Origin: Pollenia angustigena
Lineage: Eukaryota > Arthropoda > Insecta > Diptera > Polleniidae
Length of the DNA stretch: 64,000 bases
Assembly: GCA_930367215.1 (NCBI GenBank)
Contig: OV884056.1
Location: 41,106,308 to 41,170,307, forward strand
Direction of reading: 5' to 3'
The notes beneath the pieces were generated by a model that saw nothing but the letters and a program-made list of their open reading frames with translations, did not search any database and had not been told where the DNA came from. Position numbers and translations under genes: made by a program. Below, piece after piece: positions 10,951 to 23,473 of the stretch (position 1 is its first letter; each line of letters starts with the position of its first letter).

Positions 10951-13370
10951 AAATCATATTATATTTTAATCAAAGGAGATCATCCAGCTGTCCAAACTTC
11001 CCCATAAGTGGTGGAAAATCAGCGATTTAAGCTAAAAAAAATTGAAGGTTAATTTACCCGAGAACTCTCACAAACCTTTTGAAAGTTACTCCTACGCCAA
11101 TTTACGCTGGAGCCTGACAAGAAGGACCCTCTATTATACTTTATATATGTATACTCTGGACACGCCAACAAACACCCACACGCAAACTTTAACACAAAAA
11201 CACAATGAGCAAAAATGTGTTCATAATACATTCACTTTTCTTAGGGACACACCATTTCTGCAACATATATTGCTACATTTGCATGTAAAATATTTCGTTA
11301 TAGATCTAGATTGACGTTTAAAATGGAAATATCATGTAGAGGCAAAATTAGCTCAAATCAAACTAACAAAAATTCAAATTAATTGGCTTATTGGAAGAAA
11401 TTCGGCCCTTAATCTAGATTGTTAACTCTTACTTTACAACAGTGTTCGAATATAAACACTGTTAACAACGTTTCACTTATTAGCAATAATTATCAATACA
11501 TCGTTAAATACACTAATGTAAAATTTGTAATTTCGTTTTACTGTGATGTTGATTTAGCCTTTATATTTAACCGCCACCCTAATCTTTTACGTTTTGTTAT
11601 TTAAAATTAACAGTAAAATAAAATGAGACATTTCAATACATTATATAGTTGATACACAGTTAAATCATACGAGGCATTTCAACACGCAATATGTGTACTC
11701 ATATAGTGTGTTGTTGTAGGGAAAAATATTATCTCATGTTCTCTTTAAACTATGTATGTACCCATGTATTTGTATTTGCATTTGCATTAAATTAATTCTC
11801 TTGTACGCACAAATGACTTGATCATCTCATAAAATATAAAATAAAGTTCAGTTTGATACCAACGGTTGACCACCAAACAACAAAGACTTTTATTCAAAAC
11901 AAACACTAAATATCGTTCCTTAGTGTTCGGTTCGGTAGATTTGTGGAAAACACAAACGCTAATAGTAGCAAATAATTAAAAGAATGTTTTTATTTTAAAG
12001 TTGTTTTTCAAAAGAACAGACCTTAGCGTTTGACTTTGATTATGCGCCATTGCTTTTTCATTAAAAAAAATTGTAAAGAGCCACAAAATAAAAAATCAAT
12101 TCAAAAAAAAATTTCAGTCATAACATGATTCAATAATAATCGTAATATGTTCACTACAATCATGAATCTTATCATAATATGTTGCTCCTAGAATATGTTT
12201 ATCACAATTATGTTTTTTTCTTTACGTGTATAAGTAAAACTTCCGCAAAGACAATCTTCCTGAAACACAGAAAGCATTTCCCGCAAGTAGCATATCTACG
12301 AAAGCCTAAACTTAAAGTCAGTCCGTTGACGTTTCACTGAGGGCTGCTGACTCCCCTGGTACCAGAAGGGAAATCTGTTCAGCTGCGATTGCAATAGATC
12401 GTTTAGATTTCCTGAGATATATCAATCTTTCATTTTTGCCCAGGTACTGACTGCACTGGGTGTTACACCCCCAAAAAAGGGAAAAATTCAAAAGAAGATC
12501 CCTGCCATCCCCTGTGGGACTGGGTGAGCTAGCGAAACGAAGTTCAATAATATACTTTCTATTTCTAGTTTTTTAGTTGAAAATGGTTCAAATGGGAATT
12601 GTTGTTTTACTTAGCCTGCATAATTTTGGCATATAAACGCCGCAAAAAGAACTAATTCTCCAAAAAAAGCAAAAACACTTTTTTCAAAATGGTTTATTTG
12701 GCAGTCAAAATCGTAAATAAAATAGGTCTTGAACATTCGTCATTTAATTAAAACTAGTTGCGGCTATAAAAAGTTTTGCGAAACTAAAAATTTTTTTTAT
12801 ATGTTTTTTACTTTTAGCTTCACTGTGCCATTAAAATGTATTTCAAAAGAAATACAAAGTAACATTCTTTGTCATTACAAAGGATATGTTGCAAGATAAA
12901 TTTGAATTAAGCGTATGAGTATACGTCTCATACTTGTGTGTCTCTCATGCCACCCCCACTAGATGGCTGACTGCCTTAACTCTTTATTTAATTTTGTACT
13001 GGCATGTGTGTTTTTGTGATGTTGTGGTATGTGTGTGCATTGAATCGTACTCTTGTGTTTTATCTTTTTGTAATTTCTTTCGTCGTCTTTTTGTAGAAAC
13101 AAACAAATAAAAACTAAATGCGGAAATAATAATCCAAATTCAACAATTTTATAACAAAAGTGACAACATTGTTGTCAGTTGCAAAAAAAAAATGAAATGA
13201 AAAATTGTCATACTTTTTTGCTACATTTTGTTATTTAAAATAAATTATTGTATAAAACTGAACGAATTAAATGTGCGTTTTTCTTTTTTCTACTTTCTTC
13301 CAATGTTATGAATACAGGGTTGTGCAAAAATGAAAATAAATTTAAATTTAAGTTTCCTCCAGAAATCACT
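10951..13370. other. No supported gene
   Basis: AT-rich sequence apart from a more GC-balanced stretch at about 12290-12550 that I cannot identify. Contains the MITE fragment 12104-12228. Frames at 11042-11314 and 11419-11604 have no recognisable motif. Confidence 0.4.
12104..12228. mobile_element. MITE end fragment (subfamily of 22402-23473)
   Basis: The segment ATAATATGTTGCTCCTAGAA to TTTCTTTACGTG followed by TA matches the right end of the element ending at 23473 (ATAATATGTTGCTCTTAGAA to CCTTTGCGTG). It is a truncated copy retaining one terminus. Confidence 0.6.
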
Positions 13371-13371
13371 A

Positions 13372-13862
13372 CACAGAAAAAATTATTAGTAGTTTTTTAT
13401 CAATTACAAAAATTATTGTAAAAGTATTAAAACTTAATTAATGTGATAATTGAATCAATTATTTTTTTTTTTTTTTTTTGTTGAACGAAAATTAAAAATA
13501 TAATTTGGATTTAATTAACATTTGCGTTGTTTTGAAATAAATTTTTAATTAAAATAATAATCAAATAACAAAAAATTATTTCGTTTAAAATAAAATAATT
13601 TAAACTTGTGTAATTGTTGTTGGAAATTGTCAAAATCAACCAACACATTGTTTGGAACGGCAAAGTTTTTTGATCATTTTTTTAATTAAAATTAAAAATA
13701 TCATTTATTGAAAAAAAAATCTTCAATATAAAAAATTTTTACAATTTTTAGTAATCAATATAATCATTCTGGTAGTAGGTGCAAAATCAACAAACGGGTT
13801 GCTTGATTCTATGAATTTGGTATAAAATTGGTGATTAGAGAAAATTTTTAATTTTTTCTGTG
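13372..13862. mobile_element. MITE, TIR CACAGAAAAAATTA, intact copy
   Basis: TA then CACAGAAAAAATTA at the left, TAATTTTTTCTGTG then TA at the right. A 14-bp perfect TIR with TA duplication points to Tc1/mariner-type transposition. 491 bp, no coding potential. Best-preserved member in the window. Confidence 0.82.
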
Positions 13863-14213
13863 TACGAATAGAACATTTAAGCTGAACAAAAATTTTTTGT
13901 TTTAAATTTTCCGTATTTTCTAATGTATGAATTATTTATAAGATAATCTTAATTACATGTGCATATCTTACGCTTCATACATTTGAGTATAGTCTATTAC
14001 ATGTTTACGCTGATCGACTTAGTATTTCTATTTTTCCATTTTTTCCATGCTAACTTTTAATGTAAAAGAAAATACACAACGTTATCTTTAAAATAAATTA
14101 TAATACGTTTAACATGAAACATCGTCCGAACAAAGTAAGCAAGTTTCACTACTTTTTCATATGCCTTTCATTTAAAATTAAAAACTGTTTTGCGTCTACT
14201 GAAAATTTTCGCA

Positions 14214-14872
14214 TTATTTTTAACGGTTTTAGGCGTACTAAACTCTTTTCCGGTAGAAGGGTTTATATGGGGCCTAAGGTAAATTATGAACCGATCGTCA
14301 CGAAATTTCACAGTATTATTTCTAGTCCTAAAAAACTGTGACGTACCAAATTTTGTTACGCTAGCGTTATCTTTTACGGTTTTAGGCGTACTAAACTGTC
14401 TTCCGGGAGTAGTGTTTATATGGGGCTTAGGGTAAATTATGGACCGATCGTCACGAAATTTAACAGCGTGATTTCCAGTCAAATAAAACAAATTTTTGCA
14501 AAATCTTATCTCATTCCGTGCCTCGTTCCAGCATTTATGTTATTTTGTGTAACAAAATTACCAATTTTTTTAGGTGGTGGTTCCACATTTTGATTCATAG
14601 CTCTGGTCCTACTGAACAGATTTTACTGGATTTCAATCCCAAACTACAAGCAATTTGGCACCAAGTTTGTTCATTTCTTTTGAGTTGTTCGAAAGTGAGC
14701 GTGTTTTCAACAGACGGACAGACAGACGGACATGGCTAAATCAACTTAGAATTACTCAAGGACCCAGAATATATATACTTTATGGGGTCTGAGATGAATA
14801 ATAAAAAAGTTTCACACGGAATGACATACTCAATATACCCTCTTCACAACTAATTGTGGTGGAGGGTATAAA
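14214..14872 (-). repeat. Dispersed repeat family B (INE-1/DINE-1-like), long copy
   Basis: On the minus strand it starts TATACCCTCCACCACAATTA, continues GTCATTCCGTGTGAAAC, ATCTCAGACCCCATAAAGTA, TAGCCATGTCCGTCTGTC and TGTTGAAAACACGCTC, and ends with two direct repeats of about 150 bp (about 14214-14360 and 14370-14475) carrying TTTTAGGCGTACTAAAC and GTAAATTATG-ACCGATCGTC. Pieces of the same family are at 2140, 28225-29400, 31300, 33000 and 54240. Confidence 0.65.
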
Positions 14873-14877
14873 AAGAA

Positions 14878-15395
14878 GACAACTCCCATATTATTTTAAT
14901 TAAAATTATTTAGTTAAATAGTACATCAAGTTTTCAAAGTAGAATGATGACGAAAACCATATCGGGCGATTCTGCTGATGCTTCGGTTAACAAAGAAGAA
15001 TACAAAATAAGTGAAACATCGGTTACAGGGGTAAGTGTTTTTATTATTCTTAAATAAATGGATGTGTTGACTCTGAAGATTCTTTACACTGTTATATCAC
15101 ACTCCAACCAATTTGATTCTACATGAAATTCACGTTGTTTCAACTTGAAATGACCTTCATTCAACGTGATTCGAATTGTTGTTTCAATATAAATGACATT
15201 TTGCTCTAACTTTACTGCAATGTTAAATTAACATGAATTATAGTTATTATAAACGAAAAAAATTTTGTTCGCAAGTCATTGTAAAATCTGGTTGAATTAA
15301 CATAAAAAACGTATAAAGCAAAATCACCACCGAAAAATTTTAAATCAACCTTGTTTTCGACGTTATTCACTTGATTTTTTCTGTGTGTACTTCAC
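14878..15395 (+). repeat. Diverged relative of the 43525/56783 MITE family
   Basis: CAAAGTAGAATGATGACGAA and the following block, including GGGGTAAGTG, align with 25570-25690, 43835-43960 (reversed) and 57080-57200. The right side ends in TTGATTTTTTCTGTGTGTA, so it may be a chimera with another TIR family. The left terminus is not defined. Confidence 0.4.
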
Positions 15396-15533
15396 CTTTT
15401 GGTGTTGCATCATCCGTGACATGCTTCTGATCCGAAAAGGATCCAAAATGACAGAGCCATTTGACAAGGGGGAGGTATGTTAACGCATTGTTTGTTAATT
15501 AGTGGTTAAGATCCCCCACGAGATTACGTTATA

Positions 15534-16019
15534 TGGCTGAGAAAAAACATGTTTAGATATGGTCACCTCCAACAAAACTAATTTTATAGAAAATTTTAAA
15601 AATATTATGGTTACTATAACCATATTATTGTCAGCTGTAACCATATTATGGTTGAATTATTCCTCCATCAAGAAGCCACAACCATATTATGGTTGCCTCT
15701 AAACATGTTATGGCTAAATATGACAATAATTTGTTTTAAAATTAACAATAGTATTTTCCTATTTTCCAAGAGCAACATGCTATGGTTGAAAATCAACCAT
15801 GTTATTATAAGTGTTAAACATGTTTTAGTTATTTTTGCCTATAACATGTTCGGAGACAACCATAATATGGTTTTGGCTTCTTAATGGAGGACAAATTAAA
15901 CCATAATATGGTTGTCGGTGACAATAATATTGTTAAATGAATCATAATATGTTTAAAATTTTCTTTAAAAATAGTTCTGTTGGAGGTGACCATATTTAAA
16001 CATGTTTTTTCTCTGGGAG
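15534..16019. mobile_element. MITE family CACGCAGAGAAAAA, copy 3
   Basis: TA-flanked on both sides. Left TIR degenerate (TGGCTGAGAAAAAACATG), right TIR CATGTTTTTTCTCTGGGAG. Inside each end GGTCACCTCCAACA and its complement are kept. 486 bp, noncoding. Confidence 0.8.
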
Positions 16020-18247
16020 TACATTTGTTTACTTTAAAGGATTTAGTTGGTTATCGAGGCAGATTGCTTTGCGCAAAACAATCAAGTAGAGTCAATAGGA
16101 ATGCGTATTGACATAAGAGGATGTAACTACCCTATGATTGTTTGTTGCTTCTCTGCTTCAATTTTATTTGTTCACGAAGCCTTCTAAATATATAAAAATA
16201 CTCATTATCAGATTGCGTTTAAAATCAAAATATTCCTAAATTCAAAAGTATTTCCACAAAAATTTTACTTTTTGTCACGTCACACCACCAAGTATATAAA
16301 ATTTTTTCTCAAAGAATAATTTATATATTATTGATTTTTTTTTTTTTTTTTTTTTGTATTTTGGTGTAAAGCGCAATTAAGTGAAAGAAAGGAAAACATG
16401 GTTCTTAAGTACAAAATAAATTGCTTATTGCCGTTATGTGACAATTCTGTGAAAATGTCCATATGCAATAGTAAAACTTTGGATTTTAAATTGTTCAAGT
16501 CTTCTTTACAACAACCTGAGAAAAAAAAGTAAAAGCTTTTCTTAATAATAAAGTTATAGACCATTTAAATTCCTTTATTTCTATTGGACCAGCCTGTACT
16601 ATTCAATTCGGGTCAAATAACCCTTTTTCCCAAAGCGGTATAAAGTCGCACTTTGTGCTCTTGCAATATTTTACTTTTTTTAAATAATTTGTCTAGTCTT
16701 GCCTTTTTTAAAGTTCCAATAATTTGCACACCCTGTATGCTAATTCGTGTGGATATCGTTTTACATATTGTAATTCAAATTGGTGTCCTTATTCATTTAT
16801 TTGTGTGTTACAATGAATTTATAAGAATGTATGTAAAGTTGCTTATGTATCTGTTACTTAACTTTCTTTTATCTATAAAGATAGAGATTCTTATAAGAAT
16901 CTTGAACACGCGTCGTCAAGTTGACATTTTGTTTTTTTTTTTTGATTATTTTTGTAGTTGTCACATTTACACATACAAAAACAAAAAAAAAAAAAGCCGA
17001 AATTTAAAAGCACATACATACTTATTCAAACAACAAGCGAATAAACGAACGGATTTAACTTGATTATAAAATTGTGAGTGTGTTAATGTTGTATATAAGC
17101 ATGTGTGCATATTCCTGTTGATCCAATTTTTCTTTTTTTTTATGTCTTTGTTTGTTTGTTTGTATGTATTACAAAGTGTATGGTTTGATTGATATATTAA
17201 ATGTTGAAATGTCTTTATAGTTAAGATCGTATACATAAGTCTGTATGAATATGTCTGGATTTGTGAATCCGTTGGTTCGAAAATACGTTTGCATGTGGTA
17301 TAAAAAAAAAAAAAAAATAAAATGAAGAAAGATAAAAGATAAAAACAAGCATTAATACATTCTCAACAATAAAATAGGGCATATAAATTTCACACTGATT
17401 TAGTACCATGTTTAAGTGTTAAAAAAAAAGATTTTAGTTTGAGTAAAGAAGATGTTTGAAGCTTTAACACATTTATAAATGAAAAGCAAAATTTTGACAA
17501 ATTAGTCTTATAAAGAAGATTTTTCTTCTCCATTTTAAATTGTGTTTTTGTCAAAGGATTCTTTTTTCTTTTCTGTTGATTTGCTCAAATATCTACTGTT
17601 TTTTTTTCGCTATGACAGATTTTAAAAAATAACGAAAAGATTTGACAAATTTATTAAGAGGCATAATTTATTTTCAAATGCATTGAATTGCAAAAATAAT
17701 AGGATTGCTTTACAAAATGTTGCCAAAATTTATTTGTTAAAACAGTGGGGGGTTACAATTATTAAAATTTACCCTTAAACGTTTAAGAATATATTTAAGG
17801 TTTGAAGTGTTTTTGCATATCTTAAGTTCTATTTGGATCTAAGACAAAATTGTTTTTTAGTGATTTAAACTCTTTCTGCTAATAACAATTTCAGATGCCA
17901 AATTTTGCTGTGCTACAAACAATTCTGAGCAAATTGTGCGAGCTTAAAGGCTTTTTTGGAAATAAGACCAATATGGGGCCTAAATAGAGAGACTGTCTTT
18001 CTAAACTTCTGTGTTTAAATCAAGCAATTATACTTTACAACACTGCAAATCAGAAGCATTCTATGAATGATATTTTTGTCAAGCTAATAGTGACCAAATT
18101 TCTTCAATGTTAATTAAATTAAATTTTTAATTACAATATTTTGTTTCCGACGTTTCGACGATTGTTTCTCGACTTTTTTAATGGATTGTCTTTTTAAAAA
18201 TTATAAAACAATGAAATACTTACAATAATGTTACACATAAAAAATAC
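16020..18247. other. No supported gene
   Basis: Contains poly-T and poly-A runs (about 16333-16355, 16981-16995, 17301-17320) and no recognisable protein. The 136-residue frame at 16653-17063 is low-complexity, hydrophobic and AT-driven. GACCAATATGGGGCC near 17967 hints at a fragment of repeat B. Confidence 0.4.
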
Positions 18248-18433
18248 ATTAAGGGTATTCATGTCACAAGTTGCACCCTTGCAAAAAAGCAAAAGTTCAA
18301 AAATATAACAACAATCACACAGACAATTAGTTGTGCGTAAATAATTGTCTTTGTGGTTGTTGTTATGTTTTTGCACTTTTGCTTTTTTGCTTTTTTGCAA
18401 GGGTGCAACTTGTGACGTGAATAACCTTATTGT
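18248..18433. repeat. Long hairpin (palindromic MITE-like element)
   Basis: The two arms, each about 80 bp, are near-complementary: GTCACAAGTTGCACCCTTGC on the left pairs with GCAAGGGTGCAACTTGTGAC on the right, followed inward by AAAAAAGCAAAAG and ATAACAACAA. The right arm has one extra GCTTTTTT unit. The loop is only about 12 bp. Confidence 0.8.
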
Positions 18434-18851
18434 CATTTTAAACAATGCAAAACCATTGTCAGTTTAAATAATGTTGCGATTGCATACAAATCGGCTTCGA
18501 AATAGTTTAAGTTTGCCCGGGTGCGCTTGGAAATACCTGCCATTGTTGTTATAGAAAGCAACATGCCTTAAGAGAGGCAGCCATACCCAGCAAAAACTTT
18601 ACTTACTTTGTAGCTTTATTCGCCACTTTATGGATTATTAGTTATATATTAAACAATAACTTTATTATTATATCTTAAATATACATTACAAAAAGAATTA
18701 ACTTTATTATACGATTTAATAAATAAATAAATTTTAATTCCGGTAATATTTGTTAGACATTCGGTAATACTACATAATTTTAACAATAATTTTGATGTTA
18801 AATCCATGGAAAATCTAAAAATCAATCAAATGTATGTAAATATATACATTT

Positions 18852-19116
18852 ATATCGACCCCTAACCGCGAAAATAACGTAAGCGCCAAAAATCAAATTT
18901 TACAGGAGAGAGCTTTTTTATTTTATTTCATATAAGTTTTATATGAAATTTGTCGCTTACAATAAAATTGTTTTTGCTATAAAATCGTAATGGTACCTTT
19001 TGTGACCATGACATTTTAGGAGATGATGCAAGTGTTGCCAATAAAGTCATTTATTAAAAAAAACGAATATTGAAAATCATGTCGCTTACGTTATTTTCGC
19101 GGTTAGGGCCCGATAT
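18852..19116. mobile_element. MITE with 33-bp TIR, CCCTAACCGCGAAAATAACG
   Basis: ATATCG-(2 nt)-CCCTAACCGCGAAAATAACG-TAAGCG at the left and its reverse complement at the right differ at about two positions over 33 bp. 265 bp, noncoding. No target duplication is unambiguous. The superfamily is unassigned. Confidence 0.78.
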
Positions 19117-19240
19117 GTTCCAAAATTACACCCACAGTATATTTTTGTTATTAGAACAATAGTAGTGATATCGCTCTTATGTAAACGATGTTTTTGAACA
19201 ACATAACATTTACATTACACACATTTGTATTACAATGTTA

Positions 19241-19579
19241 GTGCCGTTTCTCATTACACGATTATCTCTTTTCCCAACGAAAAACTGCACACTGAAGAAA
19301 TTTGGTTTTCTCAATATCTAATTTGCTTATATTCTGTCGCAAAGCTAACCAGCACTCATCTGCCAATTATTTATTTTCCTTTTATTTGCCTTACAGATAA
19401 ATTCAATCAGCTGACTCCCAGCTTTATCACGTATTTTGAGAGGTGTTGCCAGCTGAAAACAATATTTTTTGTCGGTATATTGAGAAATTCAAAATCATTA
19501 ACGGACAGTTTATCGCTCTAATAAATTTTTGTTGACATTAAGTAACAGCCAGTTTATCAATACATTGAGAAAATTGCCA
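19241..19579. mobile_element. MITE with 3-bp TTA duplication
   Basis: TTA at 19238-19240 and 19580-19582 flank GTGCCGTTTCTCA and TGAGAAAATTGCCA. A 340-bp relative in reverse orientation is at 37201-37540, flanked by TCA on both sides. The shared interior includes CCAACGAAAAACTGC and TCAGCTGACTCCCA. A 3-bp duplication with central variable base suggests PIF/Harbinger, but no transposase is seen. Confidence 0.72.
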
Positions 19580-19865
19580 TTAGAGTTATAAATGATTTTG
19601 TGCAGCAAAACACTCCTTATTAAATGTTTTCTTACATTTCGAAAAATTTATTATTGTGTACACTTTCATGCGTTTTATAATTTTTGAATTAAATTGCAAT
19701 AACTTATTTTTGGCCTCTTTTTGCAACTATATATTTTTATAAAAATTTTAAGTGTAAAAAAACATATTATTTTTTAGGTTATAATAGGCTCGAACAAAAA
19801 TTAGTACTTTTTCTATTAGAAAAGTAAGTAGTTAGCTCGCCAAATTCTTATTATATTCATTCATA

Positions 19866-19925
19866 TAAGTTAGAAAGTATAGTGGGCTAAGCCCGGCCAT
19901 ATAATTCCCTACACCATTATACGAA
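19866..19925 (+). repeat. Repeat A, 5' fragment
   Basis: AAGTTAGAAAGTATAGTGGG and CTAAGCCCGGCCAT match the start of repeat A (4984). The remainder is absent, and the sequence to 20555 is unassigned. Confidence 0.6.
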
Positions 19926-20559
19926 GGAGGTGTGGCAGGAACGCCATTTAATGTTACAAGTGTACCCACGTTACCAGTGTACTGATGTATTCTCTATAGC
20001 CATTTTTTAGTTTAGATAGTTGTCAGGGTTTCAGCTGTTTTGTAAGGCGTTCAGAAGAACTGCCGAATTATTTTTGAGCCTTGGAAATAATGAAGTTAAG
20101 CTACTGTCAGATTGGTTTTGTGATTTCGAACTTAAACTCTGTTTATCTATGTCAGTATTATGAGGATATCAATAATTTACTCCCTTTGAAATTGTTCTTA
20201 CCAATCAGAATGTTTTGAGATTAGAATGCACTCATTTACATTTTTCACTCAATTTAGTGCCATTCACTTACACTCTGATTGATCAGCTTTGTTCTTGTAT
20301 TTGTCGTCACTTAGTAATGCCGTTATTCGTTCTTGTAAAATTCCCTACTCTGTTTTAGTTGGTTTATGTTAATATCAGAGTGATGCAAGGGTATGCGATG
20401 GTAACTTATGAGGTACACTACAGGACCCATGGGCAAGTATGGCGAGCAAGATGCATCCAAAGTTCTTTGTGCCGACTTTTATTTAGATATCTTCATCTTT
20501 TTGAGATTTGTTTAAATAAAACAAATAATTTTTAACAAAAGTTTATATCGCATCAATAC

Positions 20560-20982
20560 CCAATAAAAAATGGAGCTTTCAACGAAACAAGTTTGTAAGG
20601 GAGAAACATTAAAGTTTCGCTTACCATTGCGCTTATGGAAGACATGAATTTTATACGGCAAGTTCCCACTTTGAAGCAATATCTTTTTGACACATAAAGC
20701 GCGTTATTTAGCGCATATAAAACCTGTCTGACGTAACGATCAGCTTTACACACTGAATGTTTTGTTACAGTTATTTTTTTAGTATTCTCCCTTACAAACC
20801 TGCTTCGTAGTAAGGGAATGTCATGTGGCACTTAAAATTTTATTTTTTTATAAAAGTTGTTGAGAGTTCTTTCACTTACTTTATTGTATCTCTGTATGTC
20901 TTATTGCGTAGCGCATAATTATGCGATTATTTTTTTAAATGTAACATTAGTGCTTCGCAAAATTATAAATTTTTTTATTGGG
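20560..20982. mobile_element. MITE, TIR CCCAATAAAAA, 423 bp
   Basis: TA-flanked; CCCAATAAAAAATGGAGC at the left and TTTTTTTATTGGG at the right. A second copy, 58239-58661, has exactly the same length and high similarity throughout. Interior blocks include TTTGTAAGGGAG and TGCTTCGTAGTAAGGGAA, which are themselves partly inverted. Confidence 0.82.
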
Positions 20983-21314
20983 TATATTTAAAAAAATATA
21001 TCGATATATATCGAATCGATATTTTTTAAGAGTATCGATTTTATTATTTCAAAAATATCGATATAACGAATGTATTTTGCTGAAACTATTACCAAATTAA
21101 AAAATTTAATTATATGCACATTTATATGCACAAATCTTATTATTATTCCAAATATATATAGGCACATATATTGCTCCAAAACCGCATAACATAAATTTTT
21201 TCAAGTTCGTTTGACTTTGTTTATTATAAATCTGCAATGTGAAAACCCCGCTTTTTTCTTAATTCTTCTTCTTATAAATGTCAATCACTTTAGATCTTCA
21301 TATAAGTTTAAAAA
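20983..21314. other. TATCGATA-rich flank
   Basis: AT-rich sequence with TATCGATA at 20998-21005 and near 21057. With the similar tract at 22040-22165 it may be the outer arms of a second, enclosing hAT-like element whose right tip reads GAATGGGC on the minus strand. Confidence 0.4.
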
Positions 21315-22027
21315 AACATATCGATATTATTGATAGTCTTAAAATATCGAAAATATCGATAGGAAAAATATACATATCGATATTATTATTATTTAAAATA
21401 CAGCTATGAATACATCTAACAGCAGCTATACACACGCGGTTTTTTGCCTCAAATTTTTACTTGCTATTATTAATTCGCGCTGAATTGCAGCAATGAATAC
21501 GAACAACAAGAATGGCAAGTGTTATGGATTGCTTAGCTGTGCTTTTTACTGCTAATTATAGGCATTTATGTGGAAATTTATATATGTTCACATAGGGACT
21601 GAAATGTCAAATATTTTTGTAATGTTGTAAAAAAAATGCAAATCCAAATGCAACTGCAAGCATAGGACAAAACAATGAACGACCATTAGAGGATAAGTCC
21701 GCTAGATTGATTACCTTTTTGGGTTTAGAATTAAGAAAATTTTTTAAAGTTGCAATGGAATATCTTATAGTCCCTGTTACTTCGATTCCTTCGGAAAGGT
21801 TCTTATCAATTTTTAAAAAACTGCCATCTAAAATAACATACGTCTCATTCATTCAATAAAGTGATAAAAACAACGGACTGTAGCCTTATAAAAATATAAT
21901 TAAAGTTTTCCTGCACAAGTACAAACATTCAGTCGATAGTAATATCGATATATCAAGAGTGAAATCTGAACTATCGATATATATCGATAAATATCGATAG
22001 TAGAAAATTTCGATAGTATCCCAGCAC
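21315..22027 (+). mobile_element. hAT-like element with TATCGATA-rich ends, copy 1
   Basis: The right end is GATAGTATCCCAGCAC, matching the termini of the second copy at 46587-47326 (GTGCGGGGATACTATCGATA on its left). Both ends carry several TATCGATA octamers. The centre encodes a relic of a hAT C-terminal dimerisation domain (21660-21855). The left tip is eroded. The two copies are in opposite orientation in the window. Confidence 0.62.
21660..21855 (+). pseudogene. hAT transposase C-terminal (hATC) fragment
   Basis: One open frame reads NNERPLEDKSARLITF, a linker, then YLIVPVTSIPSERFLSIF and ends FIQ-stop at about 21856. The YL-x-P-x(3)-PSER-x-FS pattern is the signature of the hAT dimerisation domain at the C-terminus of hAT transposases. 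The DDE core and BED finger upstream are absent, so this is the tail end only. A more decayed copy, reversed, lies at about 46780-46960. Confidence 0.72.
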
Positions 22028-22401
22028 TTGAAGACTGACTTTAAAAAATATCGAATTCGATAGTCGTATTTCAATATCGATATATCGGTATTTTAAATAT
22101 CGGCGATATATATCAATTTTTTTTTAAAAATCGATATTTTGATGTATCGATATTTTTTGCCCATTCCTAATTAACAAAATATATTTAAGCGCTATTATTC
22201 ATTATGAACATGGATTAAAATTAATGGATATAAATAAATAAACAACTTACTTTTTATTTTGATGTTGGTGGGCAAAAGTCTTTTAAATATTTCACTGGGT
22301 TACTTGATCTCTCTCCTTCAGTGTATTTACTAAAAAAAAAAACAAATTGTTGTATATTTAATAATTTCTTTGCAGACAAATGCATTTGTGTGAAAGGGCT
22401 G
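22028..22401. other. TATCGATA-rich tract and AT-rich spacer
   Basis: 22060-22165 repeats ATATCGATATAT-like motifs (see the flank at 20983). The rest has no feature. Confidence 0.4.
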
Positions 22402-23473
22402 CACGCAGAGAAAAAATATGGTTGGGCATGGTTACGGCAACAACACTATGTTTAATGTAACAATATATTGTTGTCGTACACAAATAATTGTTTTTTTTAT
22501 TTAATATCAACAATATTATAGTTACTGTAAACATATCAATGTTTATCGCAATTATGAATTTGAGTATTGTTGACCGAAAAATAATTATTTTTCTAACAAC
22601 TTAATTATGATAACTTTCTAAACATATTATATTTCTCACAACCATATCATGATATTTAATAGCCATAACATGATAACTTTCTATACATTTATCATATTAT
22701 GTTAAAGATGCAATCAAACTATTTGTACTCTAATCATATTATGTTAGCGCCATTTGTAAAATAATTTTGAAGCAGTGGTGTCATTTTTTTTGTGAGCGGT
22801 TAAACTATTAAAATATAACATTCCATTAAAAAAAATAAGTTTAAAGAAATTAAAAAATTAAAATATTAGCGGAGTTCATTCAAGTATTAGTGATGCAATA
22901 GTGCAAATGCAAAATATAATAGTTTTTTTGTAAAATCCAACAACAAAACACACAGAGATTTCGTTATATTTTATAAAAGTGCTACGATATTTCATCAACA
23001 TCTTAAAATCGAAGAAATGGACACACGCGGTTGCCCATGAAAACCACAGATTTTTCATTTGCTCTTTTGAACTCCGCTATTTGATTAACATTAAGTCAAA
23101 TTGTAAAAAGCCACAAAATAAAAAATCGATGCAAAAATATTTTAATTTATTTTGTATTTTTATGACAGCTATGAAAGGTGCTGTATCATAATATGATTGC
23201 TTCTAAATTTATTATGATTAACATGACAATAATATGATTAATTTCTTAGCTTATTATGATTAACATGACAATAATTTGATTACTTCTTAACTTAGTATGA
23301 TTAACAGAATAATAATATGATTAAGGGAAAAATATTATGATGACATATTACGAGTATATTTAGTCATAATATGAGTCAATAATAATCTTAATATGGTGAC
23401 TACAATCATAATTCTTATCATAATATGTTGCTCTTAGAATATGTTTGCCACAACAATGTTTTTCCTTTGCGTG
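22402..23473. mobile_element. MITE, diverged CACGCAGAGAAAAA subfamily, with nested MITE
   Basis: CACGCAGAGAAAAAATATGG at the left; CTTTGCGTG at the right; both flanks are TG. The interior repeats ATAATATGATTA and CATAATATG palindromes. A separate TIR element (22867-23083) is inserted within it. A truncated relative is at 12104-12228. Confidence 0.68.
22867..23083. mobile_element. Nested MITE, TIR TAGCGGAGTTCA
   Basis: TTAGCGGAGTTCATTC on the left; TTTGAACTCCGCTAT on the right. A further terminus of this family (AATAGCGGAGTTCA, then AAAAGAGCAAATAC) lies at 59889-59950. Confidence 0.65.

Noticed and set aside
12290..12550. GC-balanced segment as an exon or rRNA piece
   Set aside because: No consistent frame, no match I recognise.
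16653..17063. 136-residue open frame
   Set aside because: Low-complexity Leu/Ile/Phe/Lys composition typical of random AT-rich DNA, and no motif.
20983..22165. TATCGATA clusters as a host promoter
   Set aside because: They are repeated in the same arrangement at both ends of two copies of a transposon, and no adjacent gene is seen.
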